NCBI RefSeq assembly: GCF_932294415.1
Contig: NC_065539.1
Coordinates: forward strand, 49,619,501-49,683,500
Source of the DNA: Quercus robur
Lineage: Eukaryota > Streptophyta > Magnoliopsida > Fagales > Fagaceae
DNA length: 64,000 bases
Reading direction: 5' to 3'
The notes under the pieces are model-generated. The model was not told where the DNA came from, ran no database searches, and saw nothing but the letters and a program-made list of their open reading frames with translations. The position numbers and the translations under genes were made by a program. Within the stretch, counting starts at the first letter, position 1. Every line of letters begins with the position of its first letter. Shown here in pieces: positions 35,254-47,074 of the stretch.

Positions 35254-35849
35254 GGCTCCGTTTGGAAGTTCATAAGGGAAGAGAATGGAATGGAATAGAA
35301 TGATCATAAGGAAATAGAAATGAATGGAATGAAATGGAATGTATTTAAGCAAGAGAAATGAATGGAAATGAATGGAAAAGAATGGAATGGAATGGAATTA
35401 AGTAACCTTGATTGGATATTTTAAAATGAAGGAATGGAAATGAATGAAAATGAATGGAATGTAAGTAATCTTGTTTGGGAACAACATGGAGGGAATGGAA
35501 TGGATTCATTTTATAACAATATTACTATTGTACCCTTATTTTAAAATAAATAATTGAATATACAGGGGTATTTTGGGAGTTTTAGTAAAAAAATCATTAA
35601 ATTTAATTCCATTTCCTCCCATTCCTCCCAATTTCGGGGGGAATGAAAATTTGAGGTTTCAAGGGAATAGAAAGGAATGAATGTTCCCTCCTACTCATTC
35701 CATTCCCTTCTACTTAAACTCCCAAACAAGGAAATGAACTTTCCATTCCCTTCATTAAAACTCCCAAACAAGAGGAAGGGAAGAATATTCTAAAATTATT
35801 CTTTTTATTCCTTTCCATTCCATTCCATTCTCTCCTCCCAAACGAGGCC
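35254..35849. mobile_element. Tourist-like MITE (PIF/Harbinger) upstream of the resistance gene
   Basis: A 596-bp element flanked by TTA (35251-35253 and 35850-35852). The ends are GGCTCCGTTTGG and (reverse complement) GGCCTCGTTTGG. Subterminal regions are packed with GGAAT/ATTCC repeats in opposite orientation at the two ends. It ends about 225 bp before the start codon of the TIR-NBS-LRR gene, so it lies in its promoter region. Confidence 0.9.
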
Positions 35850-36074
35850 TTACTGACCTTCTGGTATCTTCCCCTCTCTTTCCCTCATTGGCAAGCGGGC
35901 CGGTGGACTGTAATTTCCTAAATCCGTGAATTCACATTTCAATTTTTGTAGCTTTTCGGTCACTGCTTCAATTTCCATTTTATTCTTCCCTAATTTCATC
36001 ATTATATTCCTCTCTGCCTGAGCCTGTGTGTTATTCTTCAAGAATCAAAACCAATTTGATTGATTATATTTCCG

Positions 36075-39000
36075 ATGGCTTTTATGGACACAGAAAACGC
36101 TTCCTCCTCCTCTTCTTCTTCTTCTTCTACGCCCGGATGGAAATACGACGTCTTTCTCAGTTTCAGAGGCACCGACACCCGCAAAAACTTCACAGACCAT
36201 CTATACGCGGCGTTGAGTCAGAAAGGCATATTCACATTCAGGGACGATGAAAAGCTTGAGCGAGGAACGTTCATTGCCCCTGAGCTCTTGTCAGCAATTG
36301 AAGACTCGAGATTTGCTGTTGTGATTCTCTCCAGAGACTACGCTTCGTCGAGTTGGTGCTTGATTGAGCTAGCGAAGATAGTTGAGTGCATGGAAAAGAA
36401 GGGGCTCATAGTCCTGCCAGTTTTCCACTACGTGGATCCTAGTGATGTGCGCAATCAGAGAGGGGCTTTTGCTGAAGCGTTTGTTAAACACCAAGAGCGT
36501 TTCAAAGATAAGATAGAGGATGTGTATACGTGGAGAGCTGCTTTGACACAAGTTGCTAGTATTGCTGGATGGGATTTACACGATAAGTAAGATTTTATTT
36601 TTCAATTTAATAATGCTACTTATTGATTTTGTACTTTTAATATTGTTTAATAGTAGCCCAAGAGTTAAGTCCAAATCTGATGACATCCTTTATGGATTTG
36701 AAAAAATGGGTTCTTCATCTTTGAAACTTTGAGCATGACATCTCTGATTTTCTGTCTATATATGATATAGATATTATCTTCCTTGCATGCCTTGTATTAA
36801 CCCATTTGAACTCTGCTTCCCATTGATCAATCTGTCTATATATATATATATATATACAAACAATCCAAAAAGCACTTCTAGATACGTCTTGCGAAACTGT
36901 AGTCACAAAAAATTGCAGAACACACTTATAATATTACTTTCCTTTGTTTGGTTGGGAGGAAGAATGGGAGGAACTTATCAAAAAGAAGAAAAGAAGAAGA
37001 TACAATTAACATACTACAACATGTCTTAGTGAAATAATCTAGAAACAATTTCAACAAATAAAGAATCATATAAAATCAAATTGTCGCTTTCAAAAGGTTT
37101 ATTGAAGGTTGTCAATTTCTAATTTAAATCATACTTTTCAATCATTCTTGACCAAGACCACTATACATTTTCTTTTAAAATTTTATTTGGGGAGGTAGTG
37201 AAACTATACATATCACCATCACCCAAATTATTAATTTTTTCCCCCACAACAATGGCTTACTAATTTATATATTTTTGCAGAACTGCTTAGATAAGCAAAG
37301 ACAAAATCTTTTAAGGCAAATAGTTGGGTCAAAATGCCCAAATATTTAGTTAGTTGCTTGCAGGTTTTACTAGCTAGAAGTGAGTCCAAAGAGCTCTTCT
37401 TTAGAAAGGTTCCTTACATTTTCAGAAAAAGATAAAGAGCTCAAATACATGTTTTATTTGGTTTATTTGTTATATCTTTTCGTATTATGGAACTTAGAGT
37501 TCTCTTTCCCATAACGCATAAATCTAAAAAATATACATTTGTTGAATCTTTTCCCTCGTTCTAGCCTGTGCTAACTCAATAAAATTATTGTCTATCTTCT
37601 TTGTAGACATGAGGCAAAAGTTATTGAAGAGATGGTCAGAAAAATACTTGGTAAATTGAATTCTACATACTCTGTTGTTCACAAGGATCTTGTTGGAATA
37701 AACTCTCGTATGGAGGAAATGGTGAACTTATTAGCCATAGGGTTGAATGATGTTCGCTTTGTAGGAATTTGTGGTATGGGTGGAATGGGCAAAACTACTC
37801 TAGCACGACTCATTTATAACAAACTTCATTATTGTTTTGAAGGTAGCAGCTTTATTGCAAATGTTAGAGAGGAAAGTAAAAAACATGGTCTAGTTCCTTT
37901 ACAGAAACGACTTCTTGCTGATATCTTCCTTGAAAAGAATATTGATTTTCTAGATGTTCAATGGGGAATCAATATGATAGGGAAAAGATTATGTCATAAA
38001 AGGGTTCTTGTCATTCTTGATGATGTGGATCAACTTGATCAATTAGAAGCATTAGTAGGTGAGCGAAATTGGTTTGGTCAAGGAAGCAGAATCATTATAA
38101 CAACTAGATATCAACATCTATTGATAAGGCATGAAGTGGTTAGAGTTGAAATATACAAGGCTAGGAAACTGAATGACGATGAAGCTCTACATTTCTTTAG
38201 TTTGAAAGCCTTTAAGAAGGATTATCCATTAGAAGGTTATGAGGACTTATCCCAGAAGGTTATTTGTTATGCTCAAGGCCTTCCTTTGGCTCTTGAAGTT
38301 TTAGGTCGATTCCTATTTCGTAGAAGTGTAGATGAATGGGAAAGTGCACTATGTAGGCTAAAAGAAAGTCCTGAAAGACAAATTTCGGATGTTCTTAAAA
38401 TAACTTTTGATGGCTTGAGGGAAAGAGAGAAAAACATATTTTTAGACATTGCTTGTTTCTTTAAGGGAATGGAAGAAGATCATGTTGTAAATATATTACA
38501 AGCTCTCTATGACAAGCCAAAAATTGATATAGTTGTTCTTCTGGAAAAGTCTCTCATAACTATCTCATTTGGAAAATTTTGGATGCATGATTTGCTACAA
38601 GAATTGGGTAAGGAAATTGTTCGCTGTGAATCCCCTGAAGAGCCTGGCCGACGTAGTAGGTTGTGGCTTACAGAGGATGTCATTCATGTATTGAAATGTA
38701 ATACGGTAAGATGATTATGTAGGCTCTCAAGCTTTCTTGTGGTATATATTTATGAAAATTCATCTCTATAGCTATACACTCAATCTTTATTTATTTTCTT
38801 AACTAGGGAAAAGAAGTAGTTAAAAGCATATTTCTTGACTCACCTCCAAGAAAAGAGGAACGCTTGAATGCTGAAGCCTTCTCAAAGATGAAAAACTTGA
38901 GATTACTTAAAATCAGTAATGTGCACTTTCCTCAAGGGCTCAAGTATCTTTCTAGCGAGTTACGTTTTATTCACTGGGATGGATATCCTTTAGAATCCAT

Positions 39001-40105
39001 GCCAACAAGTTTTGAGCCAGAAAAACTTGTTGAACTCATTATGCCTTGCAGCCTTGTCAAAGGATTATGGAAAGGAATCAAGGTAAGGTTTTTTTTTTTT
39101 AAATAAAATTTTTAAAAAGAAAAATTAATGTTTATAAGGGCTTAATTTTCTCCATTTGATTGGTGTTTTATAACAGAGTTTAGAGAGGTTAAAACTCATT
39201 GACCTTCGTGACTCTTGGAACTTGATTGAGACTCCGGACTTCACTGAAGTCCCAAATCTTGAGCAGTTGATTCTTCAACATTGTACAAGATTGTCAAAGA
39301 TTCATGAATCCCTTGGAGAACTCAAACGGCTTATTCTATTAGATTTGAATGGTTGTAAATGTCTTAAAAGCCTTCCACACAAGATTAGCCTGGAGTCACT
39401 TAAAGTTTTTATTCTTTCTGGCTGTTCAAGACTAAAAACGTTTCCGGAGATTGTGGGAAATATGTCATGTTTGTTGGAACTTTATTTGGATGGAACTGCT
39501 ATAGAAGAACTTCCATTATCAGTTGAGTGTTTAACCGGCCTTATTAAATTGGATCTAAGTGGAAGTGCTATAAGAGAATGGTCCCGCACTTTTCCCTCCA
39601 ACAATCTTAAAATACTTTCTCTCTCTGGATGTGAAGCACTATTATCTAAATCATCGAATAGGTTTTTCAACTTTCCTCTAATGCCAAGAAGAAGTACTTG
39701 TCCCATGGGCATGTTACAGCGTTCTTTATCAGGCTTATGCTCTTTGACCCAGCTGGATCTAAGTTATTGCAATCTTCAAGCAATCCCCGATGTTCTTGGT
39801 TGCCTATCCTCTTTAACAGAATTATATCTAATGGGAAATAATTTTGTTGGTCTTCCTAAAAGTATCATTCGACTATCTAATCTAGAATTTCTTTTTTTGA
39901 GTGGTTGCACATTTCTTCGATCATTGCCAGAGCTTCCAATTAATATTGGTTATATTCTAGCAGAAGGTTGTACATCATTAGAAACATTACCATTAAGACC
40001 AGAAGATTCTTTTAAGCCATATCTCTCTCTTTTCAATTGTGTAAAATTGATTGACAATCAAGGCTACGACGACATGTTGTTAACAATGCTAAGACATTAC
40101 TTTCA

Positions 40106-40151
<46 letters not shown>

Positions 40152-40974
40152 AGTTCTAAACATCTTGATTTGTGTGTTTCAGGGCAACTTTAAAGAGACA
40201 TCTGGATATGATATGATCATTCCTGGAAGTAAAATCCCAAAATGGTTTAGTTATCATAGTGAGGGGGCTTCACTGAATTTGCAAGTGCCTTCGTTATTAT
40301 GTAATAAATTGATGGGGATCGTTCTGTGTGTTGTTTTTGCACTCCGTGAGCATCATCCACTTGACCTAATTGATTCGGCAAATTGGGGGTTTCTTAGAAT
40401 TACGCATCAGCTTACCTGTTCCTTTAAAGTCAATGGATATGACAAACCCAATAAAAAAGAGTATTGTTTTTCCGAACAATATGGTAAGATTGAATCGAAT
40501 CACCTTTGGGTGAGTTATGTTCCCCCCCCATACTTCAATCAGGTGGAGGAATTAAGTCAAATTGACGCCAAGGTGGAGGAATTAAGTCAAATTGATGCCA
40601 ATGGATTCAATAAGATTGAGTTTGAATTTGAAACCTTCGGTCCAGGATTGGAGATTAAGAAATGTGGGGTCCATTTGGTATTCAAGGAAAATATTGAAGA
40701 TTGCAACCAAACTATGGCTCAGTGCAGCAATAGCAACATCACTCCTTATGAGGATGAATTTGATGATTCAGCAAAAGATTCAAAAAATAAGCGTAGGCGT
40801 AGCCATGATGACTATGATGGGGCTAGACCTAGTGAAGAAGGTAGCTTTAATGACCTACTGCACCCAAAGAGAATACGGCTCCCTAATATCATTGAAAGAT
40901 TTGTGCCACGTTTGGGAAATTTGATTGGGAATTTAAGCACACAAGATGACTCTGACGATGAGAAATCCCAGTAA
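36075..40974 (+). CDS. TIR-NBS-LRR disease resistance protein with C-JID domain
   Basis: Five exons (36075-36586, 37607-38705, 38807-39082, 39177-40106 and 40183-40974) join in frame to 1202 residues. TIR domain 22-165 (YDVFLSFRGTDTRKNF), with the presumed NADase glutamate E98 in SSWCLIEL. NB-ARC: P-loop GMGGMGKTT (227-235), kinase-2 ILDDVD (307-312), GLPLAL (395-400), FLDIACFFKG and MHD (497-499). Leucine-rich repeats fill exons 3-4. A C-JID (post-LRR) domain starts near 950 (IPGSKIPKWFSYHSEG). The tail holds a duplicated VEELSQIDA(K/N) and a basic KNKRRR (1140-1145), a possible nuclear signal. By family knowledge it is an intracellular immune receptor that senses a pathogen effector and signals through EDS1. 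All key motifs are present. Intron 1 is 1.0 kb. The start is preceded by a second in-frame ATG choice (residue 4). Confidence 0.96.
40107..40182 (+). other. Very short CT-repeat intron of the resistance gene
   Basis: Intron 4 is only 76 bp, and nearly half is a (CT)n microsatellite starting right after the GT donor. Repeat length changes could affect splicing. If retained, the frame runs to a stop within the repeat end, giving a protein without the C-JID region. Confidence 0.85.
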
Positions 40975-41295
40975 AAATGGTAGCTTTGATGAATTCAAAA
41001 GGCAAATAAACTTCCTCCTCTAAAATTTTTGTAAGCCACCACCTTGCCTTCTTTCACAGACCTTGGTAGTTGCATATTTCTTTCTTTTTTTTATTGATTG
41101 GGCATATGCTTGCATTTATTTTTATATTTCACTTGCAATTTTGCCATGCATGTGGCATTCTCTTTAATTTTTTCTGAGCCTAGCTGTTACGACAAGTGAA
41201 GGCCAAAAATTGGTAGAATGTGTATCTTCAAACTGTAGGACATGCTCTTCTTGTTAGTATTATGTATAAAACCTTTTCTAGATTTGATTTTTTAC

Positions 41296-41360
41296 AGGTT
41301 CTGGGGAGAGTTGAGGCAATGCATGAGTCAGTTTGGTGAACTAGAAAATGCAATGGTGAA
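41296..41360 (+). pseudogene. RRM gene relic, first half
   Basis: After an acceptor-like TTTTTACAG, one frame reads ELRQCMSQFGELENAMVN and then a stop. This resembles the RNP region of plant RRM proteins (DLR..MSQFGELED.. in several). With the segment at 43585 it looks like the remains of one RRM gene in the same orientation. Short, so only suggestive. Confidence 0.35.
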
Positions 41361-42469
41361 TTGGTGATGAAGGTACTGTGAACAATTCCTGTGTGATTTT
41401 CTCTATTATAGATTTGTTGGTTAAGGATACTTTCATTTTTGGTTTCTATGTTCAGTATGTGTCCTCTGTTCATGCAAGATAATTTTTTTGGTGGTTAATT
41501 CTCTCATTTGTTGTGAGGAGCCTTTGCTGTCTTTAATATTACATAGCTTTGGTAAAATTCTTCCGTACAAATGATAACTATAGGTTGATGATTACCTAAG
41601 TTTCTACTGGCGCTAAGCAGAAAACTAACATTTTACATGCCTTGGTCTGATGAGCAATCATTGACCTCACTTTTAGTGTTAATCCTATCATGCATTAGAT
41701 AGAATACATTTATTATGTTTCCAGATTAAATGTATATCGGATGGTGAGTTTTTACTTTTTGCAGCTTGGTGACTAACTGGTTTCTGCTATGGTTGTGGGA
41801 TCGCACAAGAAGATGTTCTTGTGGATTTAGCTTTCACATTTTAACTCTTCAGAAGATTCCTAGGTATTGAGCTTCTAGAAAGTTAATTTAATCAAGGTAA
41901 GTAGAGCAACTGGACATTCTATTATCTGATATTCATGCTGTCAGAAAATACTTGTAGCACAGCATACCCATAATGGGAGGACACTTAGGTTCAAGTTGCT
42001 ACCCCAAATGCAAGTTCTGTTCCTAGCTTAAAAGAATTCTTCTCCTTACATGGATCACCCTCTTGATGGTACCTTCTGTATTTGGATGATTGGGCATGTT
42101 GATATTTATAGATGATGGATCTTTTATCTGTCTTGCCTCAATCAGCAAAATGAGATTCATTGTATTTTTCTAAGTTTCATCCTTTGGGATCCAAACAAAT
42201 ATTGCATGTTTCTTTGAGTTCTTTTAAAGTTGATATGGGCATGTAGAGAGAATACTTAGATATATGACCGTCAATTCTAATGAGTTGGTGCACATTTAAA
42301 GTAGTTTGATGTTTGTCAATTATCATCCATTAATTCCATGACACGGAAGTATGAATTGATCTTGTCAAACTCTCTCTCTCTCTCTCTCTCTGTGCATTTC
42401 TTTTTGTTATTATTTTTGGGTTGATTGTATGTTGGAGTTTGGGACATGAGTATTTTATTTGTTATGCAT

Positions 42470-42506
<37 letters not shown>

Positions 42507-43584
42507 AGTCTCTTTACAAATTTTGAGGTGTAAAGGCTATTACCCAATATTGATCCAACTAACATAAGGTGCTGGAAGCAAAAATCTGGAAATGGTTCTA
42601 ATTGTGAGATTTTTATATGAGCGATGCTATGATTATATATAATACGAAGTATATTTAAATAATGTAATTAAGATTTATTTTGTAGTTAATTCTTGATAGT
42701 ATACATGTGTTAGTAGATGAAGATATGTATTAATACAAATTGAAGTTAAAAGCCAAAATACATTATGCACAAAGCTTGCCCAGAATAAGCTGCCTGCAGC
42801 TTAATAAGAGCTGTCTGAACTATCCAACCATTTGATCTGCGGAAGAGGGAAGAACCTATGACCTTGGTGTAGTACTAAATAATCTTTTTATTAATCTAAA
42901 TCAATTTATATGTGTTTAAACTTAAATTACCTGTTGTTTTGCTCCCCACTCTTTTTTACTTCCTTACGTAACTTATGTTTAGTAGCCATAGAAATAAAAA
43001 GAGGGGAAAAAAAATCTTTGGCAACTGGAAAACAGAAGCTATAGCTGCTTTGAAATTGAAAATTAATTGGTTGAACTTCAAATAATTGTAAGTTATGATC
43101 CTTGGTCCTTGTGATTAAGTGTTAGGGCTTATATCTACATGGATGAAGTATATGTTGATATTATATTGTGAGGAGCTCTTGAGTTTCTTTCAAATATGGT
43201 AATTTTGGGTGAGCAACCTGAACAGCCCATGTTAAGTTATTGAATTCTCCCTCCATGCTCTTAAAGCTGGCTCATAGGTATCAGTCATGACCAATTTGTT
43301 ACAAAGATGAATTGGTTACCTCTTACCAAAGAAATTCCTCTATTTATATATTAATATTACAATATACTAATTCTATGACAGAGATTATTTAAAAGAGAGT
43401 ATAAAAGATAGAATGCTAAAGAAAAGCTAGCCATGAGTGGACCTCCTCCATTTTGGATACAATAAGAAACTGAGGAAAGTACAACTTAGGGAAGGTTAGC
43501 ACAAAAGACCTTGCGTGTATATTGCTCTACCTTTAGGTATATTGTCACTTTTTCACTTGAAATAAGAACTTGTTTGCATTTCAG

Positions 43585-43650
43585 GATCCAGTGACAAAAC
43601 AACATGTTGGAATTGGATTTGTAACATATGAAAATGCAAGTGGAGATTGA
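43585..43650 (+). pseudogene. RRM gene relic, second half (RNP1-like)
   Basis: After a 'tgcatttcag' acceptor-like sequence, the frame reads DPVTKQHVGIGFVTYENAS and then a stop. This fits the RNP1 core (K/R-G-F/I-G-F-V-T-Y/F) of an RNA-binding RRM domain. No full gene is present nearby. Confidence 0.45.
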
Positions 43651-44514
43651 GTAGCTTTTGTATTCTCTTCTTGTTCAAGTGAATTTGTAGAATACATAGT
43701 GTTAAGCAAGAGATTCTAAACTATAAAGATAGCGTTTGAGGTGTTGTTTGGAAGATTGATAATTGCAGAACTTCATCGTTTGTTGTATTGATCTTCCATT
43801 TGACCTCATAGTATGCCTGGTATGTTTTCAGATTCAGTAGACTGGCTTATGTTTGAAACACATGAATTTAAAGGTTCTATAGTTGCTGCAGACCGAGGGT
43901 CTCCAAAGGTGCGCCGCTTCTTGTATTGGGAATCAAAACAAGTCTCAGTTTTAAGGTGATGGTAGACCTGCATGGTAGCTTGAATATATTTGGCGTGGTA
44001 GTATAAAATTTAAATCTCGACTTCAAAAAATTTGAAACAGTTGATTTGTAAATCCTGAAAATTTTCAAAATTTAAAAATTGAATCAATTATTTTTACAGT
44101 TATATTTTGATGATTTTGTTATGTTTGGTTGATTAGAAAGCTGTGGAAAATTTTCCTTTTGGAATTTGGTCCAGAGTGAACCCTGGAAGTGGGCCTGTAA
44201 TAGTTGAATCTTGTTTAATTTTATTTTTGAGCCCCAAACCTCCCTCACTCTGTCACACATATTAAATTCCAAGCTACTTAGTACGAGTTATCATTTCCAC
44301 TCCATTAGAATCTGCTAGATTGCTACTCAATTAACACAATGACTCTCTTAGGCAGTATGAAGATGTTAGATCAGTACACCTGTATGCTCCCCGAGAATTA
44401 TTTCTTGCATCTCAGGCCTAGTTTTCATCGCTTAATTTCTTATATATATGCCATTTTATTTAACAAGAAGTAGTGGTTCTAGTTGAGTCAACATGCATTT
44501 GAGTTTAGATCAAT

Positions 44515-44996
44515 CTAAACATGATGTTTATTATTATTAGAAGTTGGTTCATTTCTATGATGGAGAACATCTTCGTAAGGAGTGATGCTGCTGTTGCTGT
44601 AGCTGTAGCTTGTCAGAATTTGTTTGTGATTATTAGAGACATGCTTGAATACCAAACCCTCCTCACATTTCTTAACCTCCAAGCCTGGACTTATAATATC
44701 TTCTAGCCCTTCAATTGTCATTGTGTATGGAACATCATTAGAGCTACCTTGTCCACTATGTTCAGTCCCATCATAGTCATCATGTCTTCGGCTCTTCACT
44801 TAATTTCAGTGTCATTTTCTGCCATTGCTGAATCATCAAAATGATCATGGGCAGAGTCCACAGCCTCATAAGGAGTGATGCTGCTGTTGCTGCACCCAGG
44901 CATAGTTTGTTTGAGGTTTTCAATGTCTTTCTTGGATACCAAACAAACACCACATATATTGGCTGGTAATGGGAACAAGCAAATGAAAGTCTGCAC
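44515..44996 (-). pseudogene. Orphan fragment of a TIR-NBS-LRR C-terminal tail
   Basis: Minus-strand frames give CGVCLVSKKDIENLKQTMPG and SNSSITPYE, then (frame changed) SRRHDDYDGTEHSGQGSSND, then GLEVKKCEEGLVFKHVSNN and again SNSSITPYED. All match the tail of the resistance gene at 36075-40974 (CGVHLVFKENIEDCNQTMAQ, SNSNITPYED, RRRSHDDYDGARPSEEGSFN). The tail module therefore occurs twice in a row here, on the opposite strand, without any TIR, NBS or LRR part. At least one frameshift separates the modules. It is a relic of a paralogue with a duplicated tail, or two relics joined. Confidence 0.8.
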
Positions 44997-45004
44997 ATGT
45001 GCAT

Positions 45005-45942
45005 AGGTTATATGTAAGCAAGTGGCACCCCTCGAGCTGATATTTGTAAGAAGATTAATTCTACTGTGTCAATTTTGGTGAGTACAAGATTCTACTCTTA
45101 GAAAGCTGCATATGATTTATTAGGACACTTTTTGCTAACCAAAATATCTCAAAGGGCTTGGGGTAAGGAAAACTGAAATCTATACAAACATATAAAAAAT
45201 GGAGCACTTAAAACATTAATTGAGGTTGCTTCCTGCTGTGCCACTCCAGACTTGTTGTCCCTCTCCTCCCTTCTGCTTCAAAACCGTTTCAGATCACCAC
45301 CCTGTTGATCTTCTTCAATAAAATGGTTAATGGCAATTGAGTAGATGCTGTTGTGCAGCAGTGCCAGTATGTGAGCTGGTCTCAGAGATCATGGAGTCGG
45401 CAGCATGTTAGTGGATATGATAAGTCATTATATTCATTATTCATTCACTTAATATCTCTATCTATTTTCCATAATTGTGCCCTTAATTTAAGGAGAATTT
45501 TATAAAAACAAAAATGTTAGATATATATGCTACTGTGTCCTAGGCCCTCACCATGTCAAGGTCCTAATGTTTAAGGATTTGCCTTATTGCTTGTTGATAT
45601 TGTATCATATGCTATATCTATATCTATCTAGAAGTTAAAGCGTAGTATTTAATGTTACTACGCTCCAGTTAAGCCACATCAGTATTCACGTCATTATCCT
45701 TTTTCTTTTCAATTTTACTATAATTTTTTTTAAGATTCACTTATTTTTTAAATACTTACACTTTCTCCAATTTTTCTCCTTTCCTTAACTTTTCATCTTC
45801 CCACTACTCTCTACTTTGATATCACTATTCATCTTTTCCTTCATCTATTTGTCTCTTCTTATTCACTTCTTCTTACTATAAATTTGTCATTCTTTCTTTC
45901 ATTCTTTGTATAGTTTTCTCTCACAAAAAAGTTATTTCTCTA

Positions 45943-45974
<32 letters not shown>

Positions 45975-47074
45975 TTTTTTGGTGGATTTTTATTTTTCTT
46001 GTATCTCTGCTTTAGGCGTATATTTTTTGTGTTTTTTGGAACTATAATTTAGGTTGATATGATTTAGTTTTGTGTTTTTAAGTTATTATTATTATTTTTT
46101 TATTCTCTTTAATTGTTAAATATTATCTGATTATATTATAAAGAATTATAGATAGTAGATAAGAATATAATATTATTCTATTATATAGCATGATTTGGAT
46201 AATTTAGTGTTTACTGTTATATCTTTTTGTCCAATTTCTAGGTTGAGATATTCTTCTCCCCCCTTGTCTTCTTTTGTTTTGGAGTTGTAGATACACTGGA
46301 AAAATTTAGTGCTGCAAAGCATCACTTCTCTTCTGAATCTAGCAATTACTCTTTTAGTTGGAAAGGATTGCACCTTCTTGTGCAATGTGTTACAGATATT
46401 ATTAATTCTATAAAATTCATTGCTGTTATCAGTTATCTCATTAATTATCATACACAAAGTTTGTCAAAACCAAAGCCCCCTTCAGTTAGAGTTTAAATCC
46501 AAAGATTTCATATTCTCTCTCTCTCTCTACTATTTTTAAAAATATTTTATTACAAAAAATTATTTATATTTTTTGTTTGTTTGAAACTTAACTCGTGGAC
46601 CGTGGTTAAACATGAAAGTATGACCGTTGTAGTCCGGATTGTCTCCACCAGGATTGTTTGTCTGCTTGTATTGACTTCACTGCTTAGGATGGCTTAGCAT
46701 CACCACCAAGCTATAGAGAAACTCAACTCATTATTATTACTATTCTTAAATTCAATATCCCAGAAGTTTACTGGAGCCATGCTTAACACCATCGAACCCA
46801 TTCAAGTTATTGGCTAGGATAATAGGAATGGGATTTGCATGACAGATTGACTGATATTTTGAACATGTACCAATGCTATGTCTAATGGATTTTAGGGTTT
46901 AGTGCTTTTAGGAACACATCAACAAGGAAAGCTAGAATCATGTCATTAATACAATCCCATAAAAAAAACCCCAATCAAAATAAAAATCAAACTTATTCAA
47001 AACTCAAATAAAGCAAAAAATCTAGTTCAAATCGGCAAAATACCTAGTGTCTGCACCAGTGTACAAACCAATTT
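45005..47074. other. Gene-free spacer before DLH-3
   Basis: CT-rich low-complexity sequence near 45940-45975 and 46514-46527. No exon-like or element-like structure is recognised. The last few hundred bases may include the 3' UTR of DLH-3. Confidence 0.45.

Larger units (their letters stand above)
40975..44514. other. 3' flank of the resistance gene with gene relics
   Basis: No intact gene. Contains two exon-like RRM relics (listed separately), a CT microsatellite (42370-42391) and a TA microsatellite (42483-42505). The first part probably includes the 3' UTR of the resistance gene. Confidence 0.45.

Noticed and set aside
35254-35849. GGAAT-rich sequence resembling satellite DNA
   Set aside because: It is bounded by inverted ends and TTA duplications and is a single MITE, not an array.
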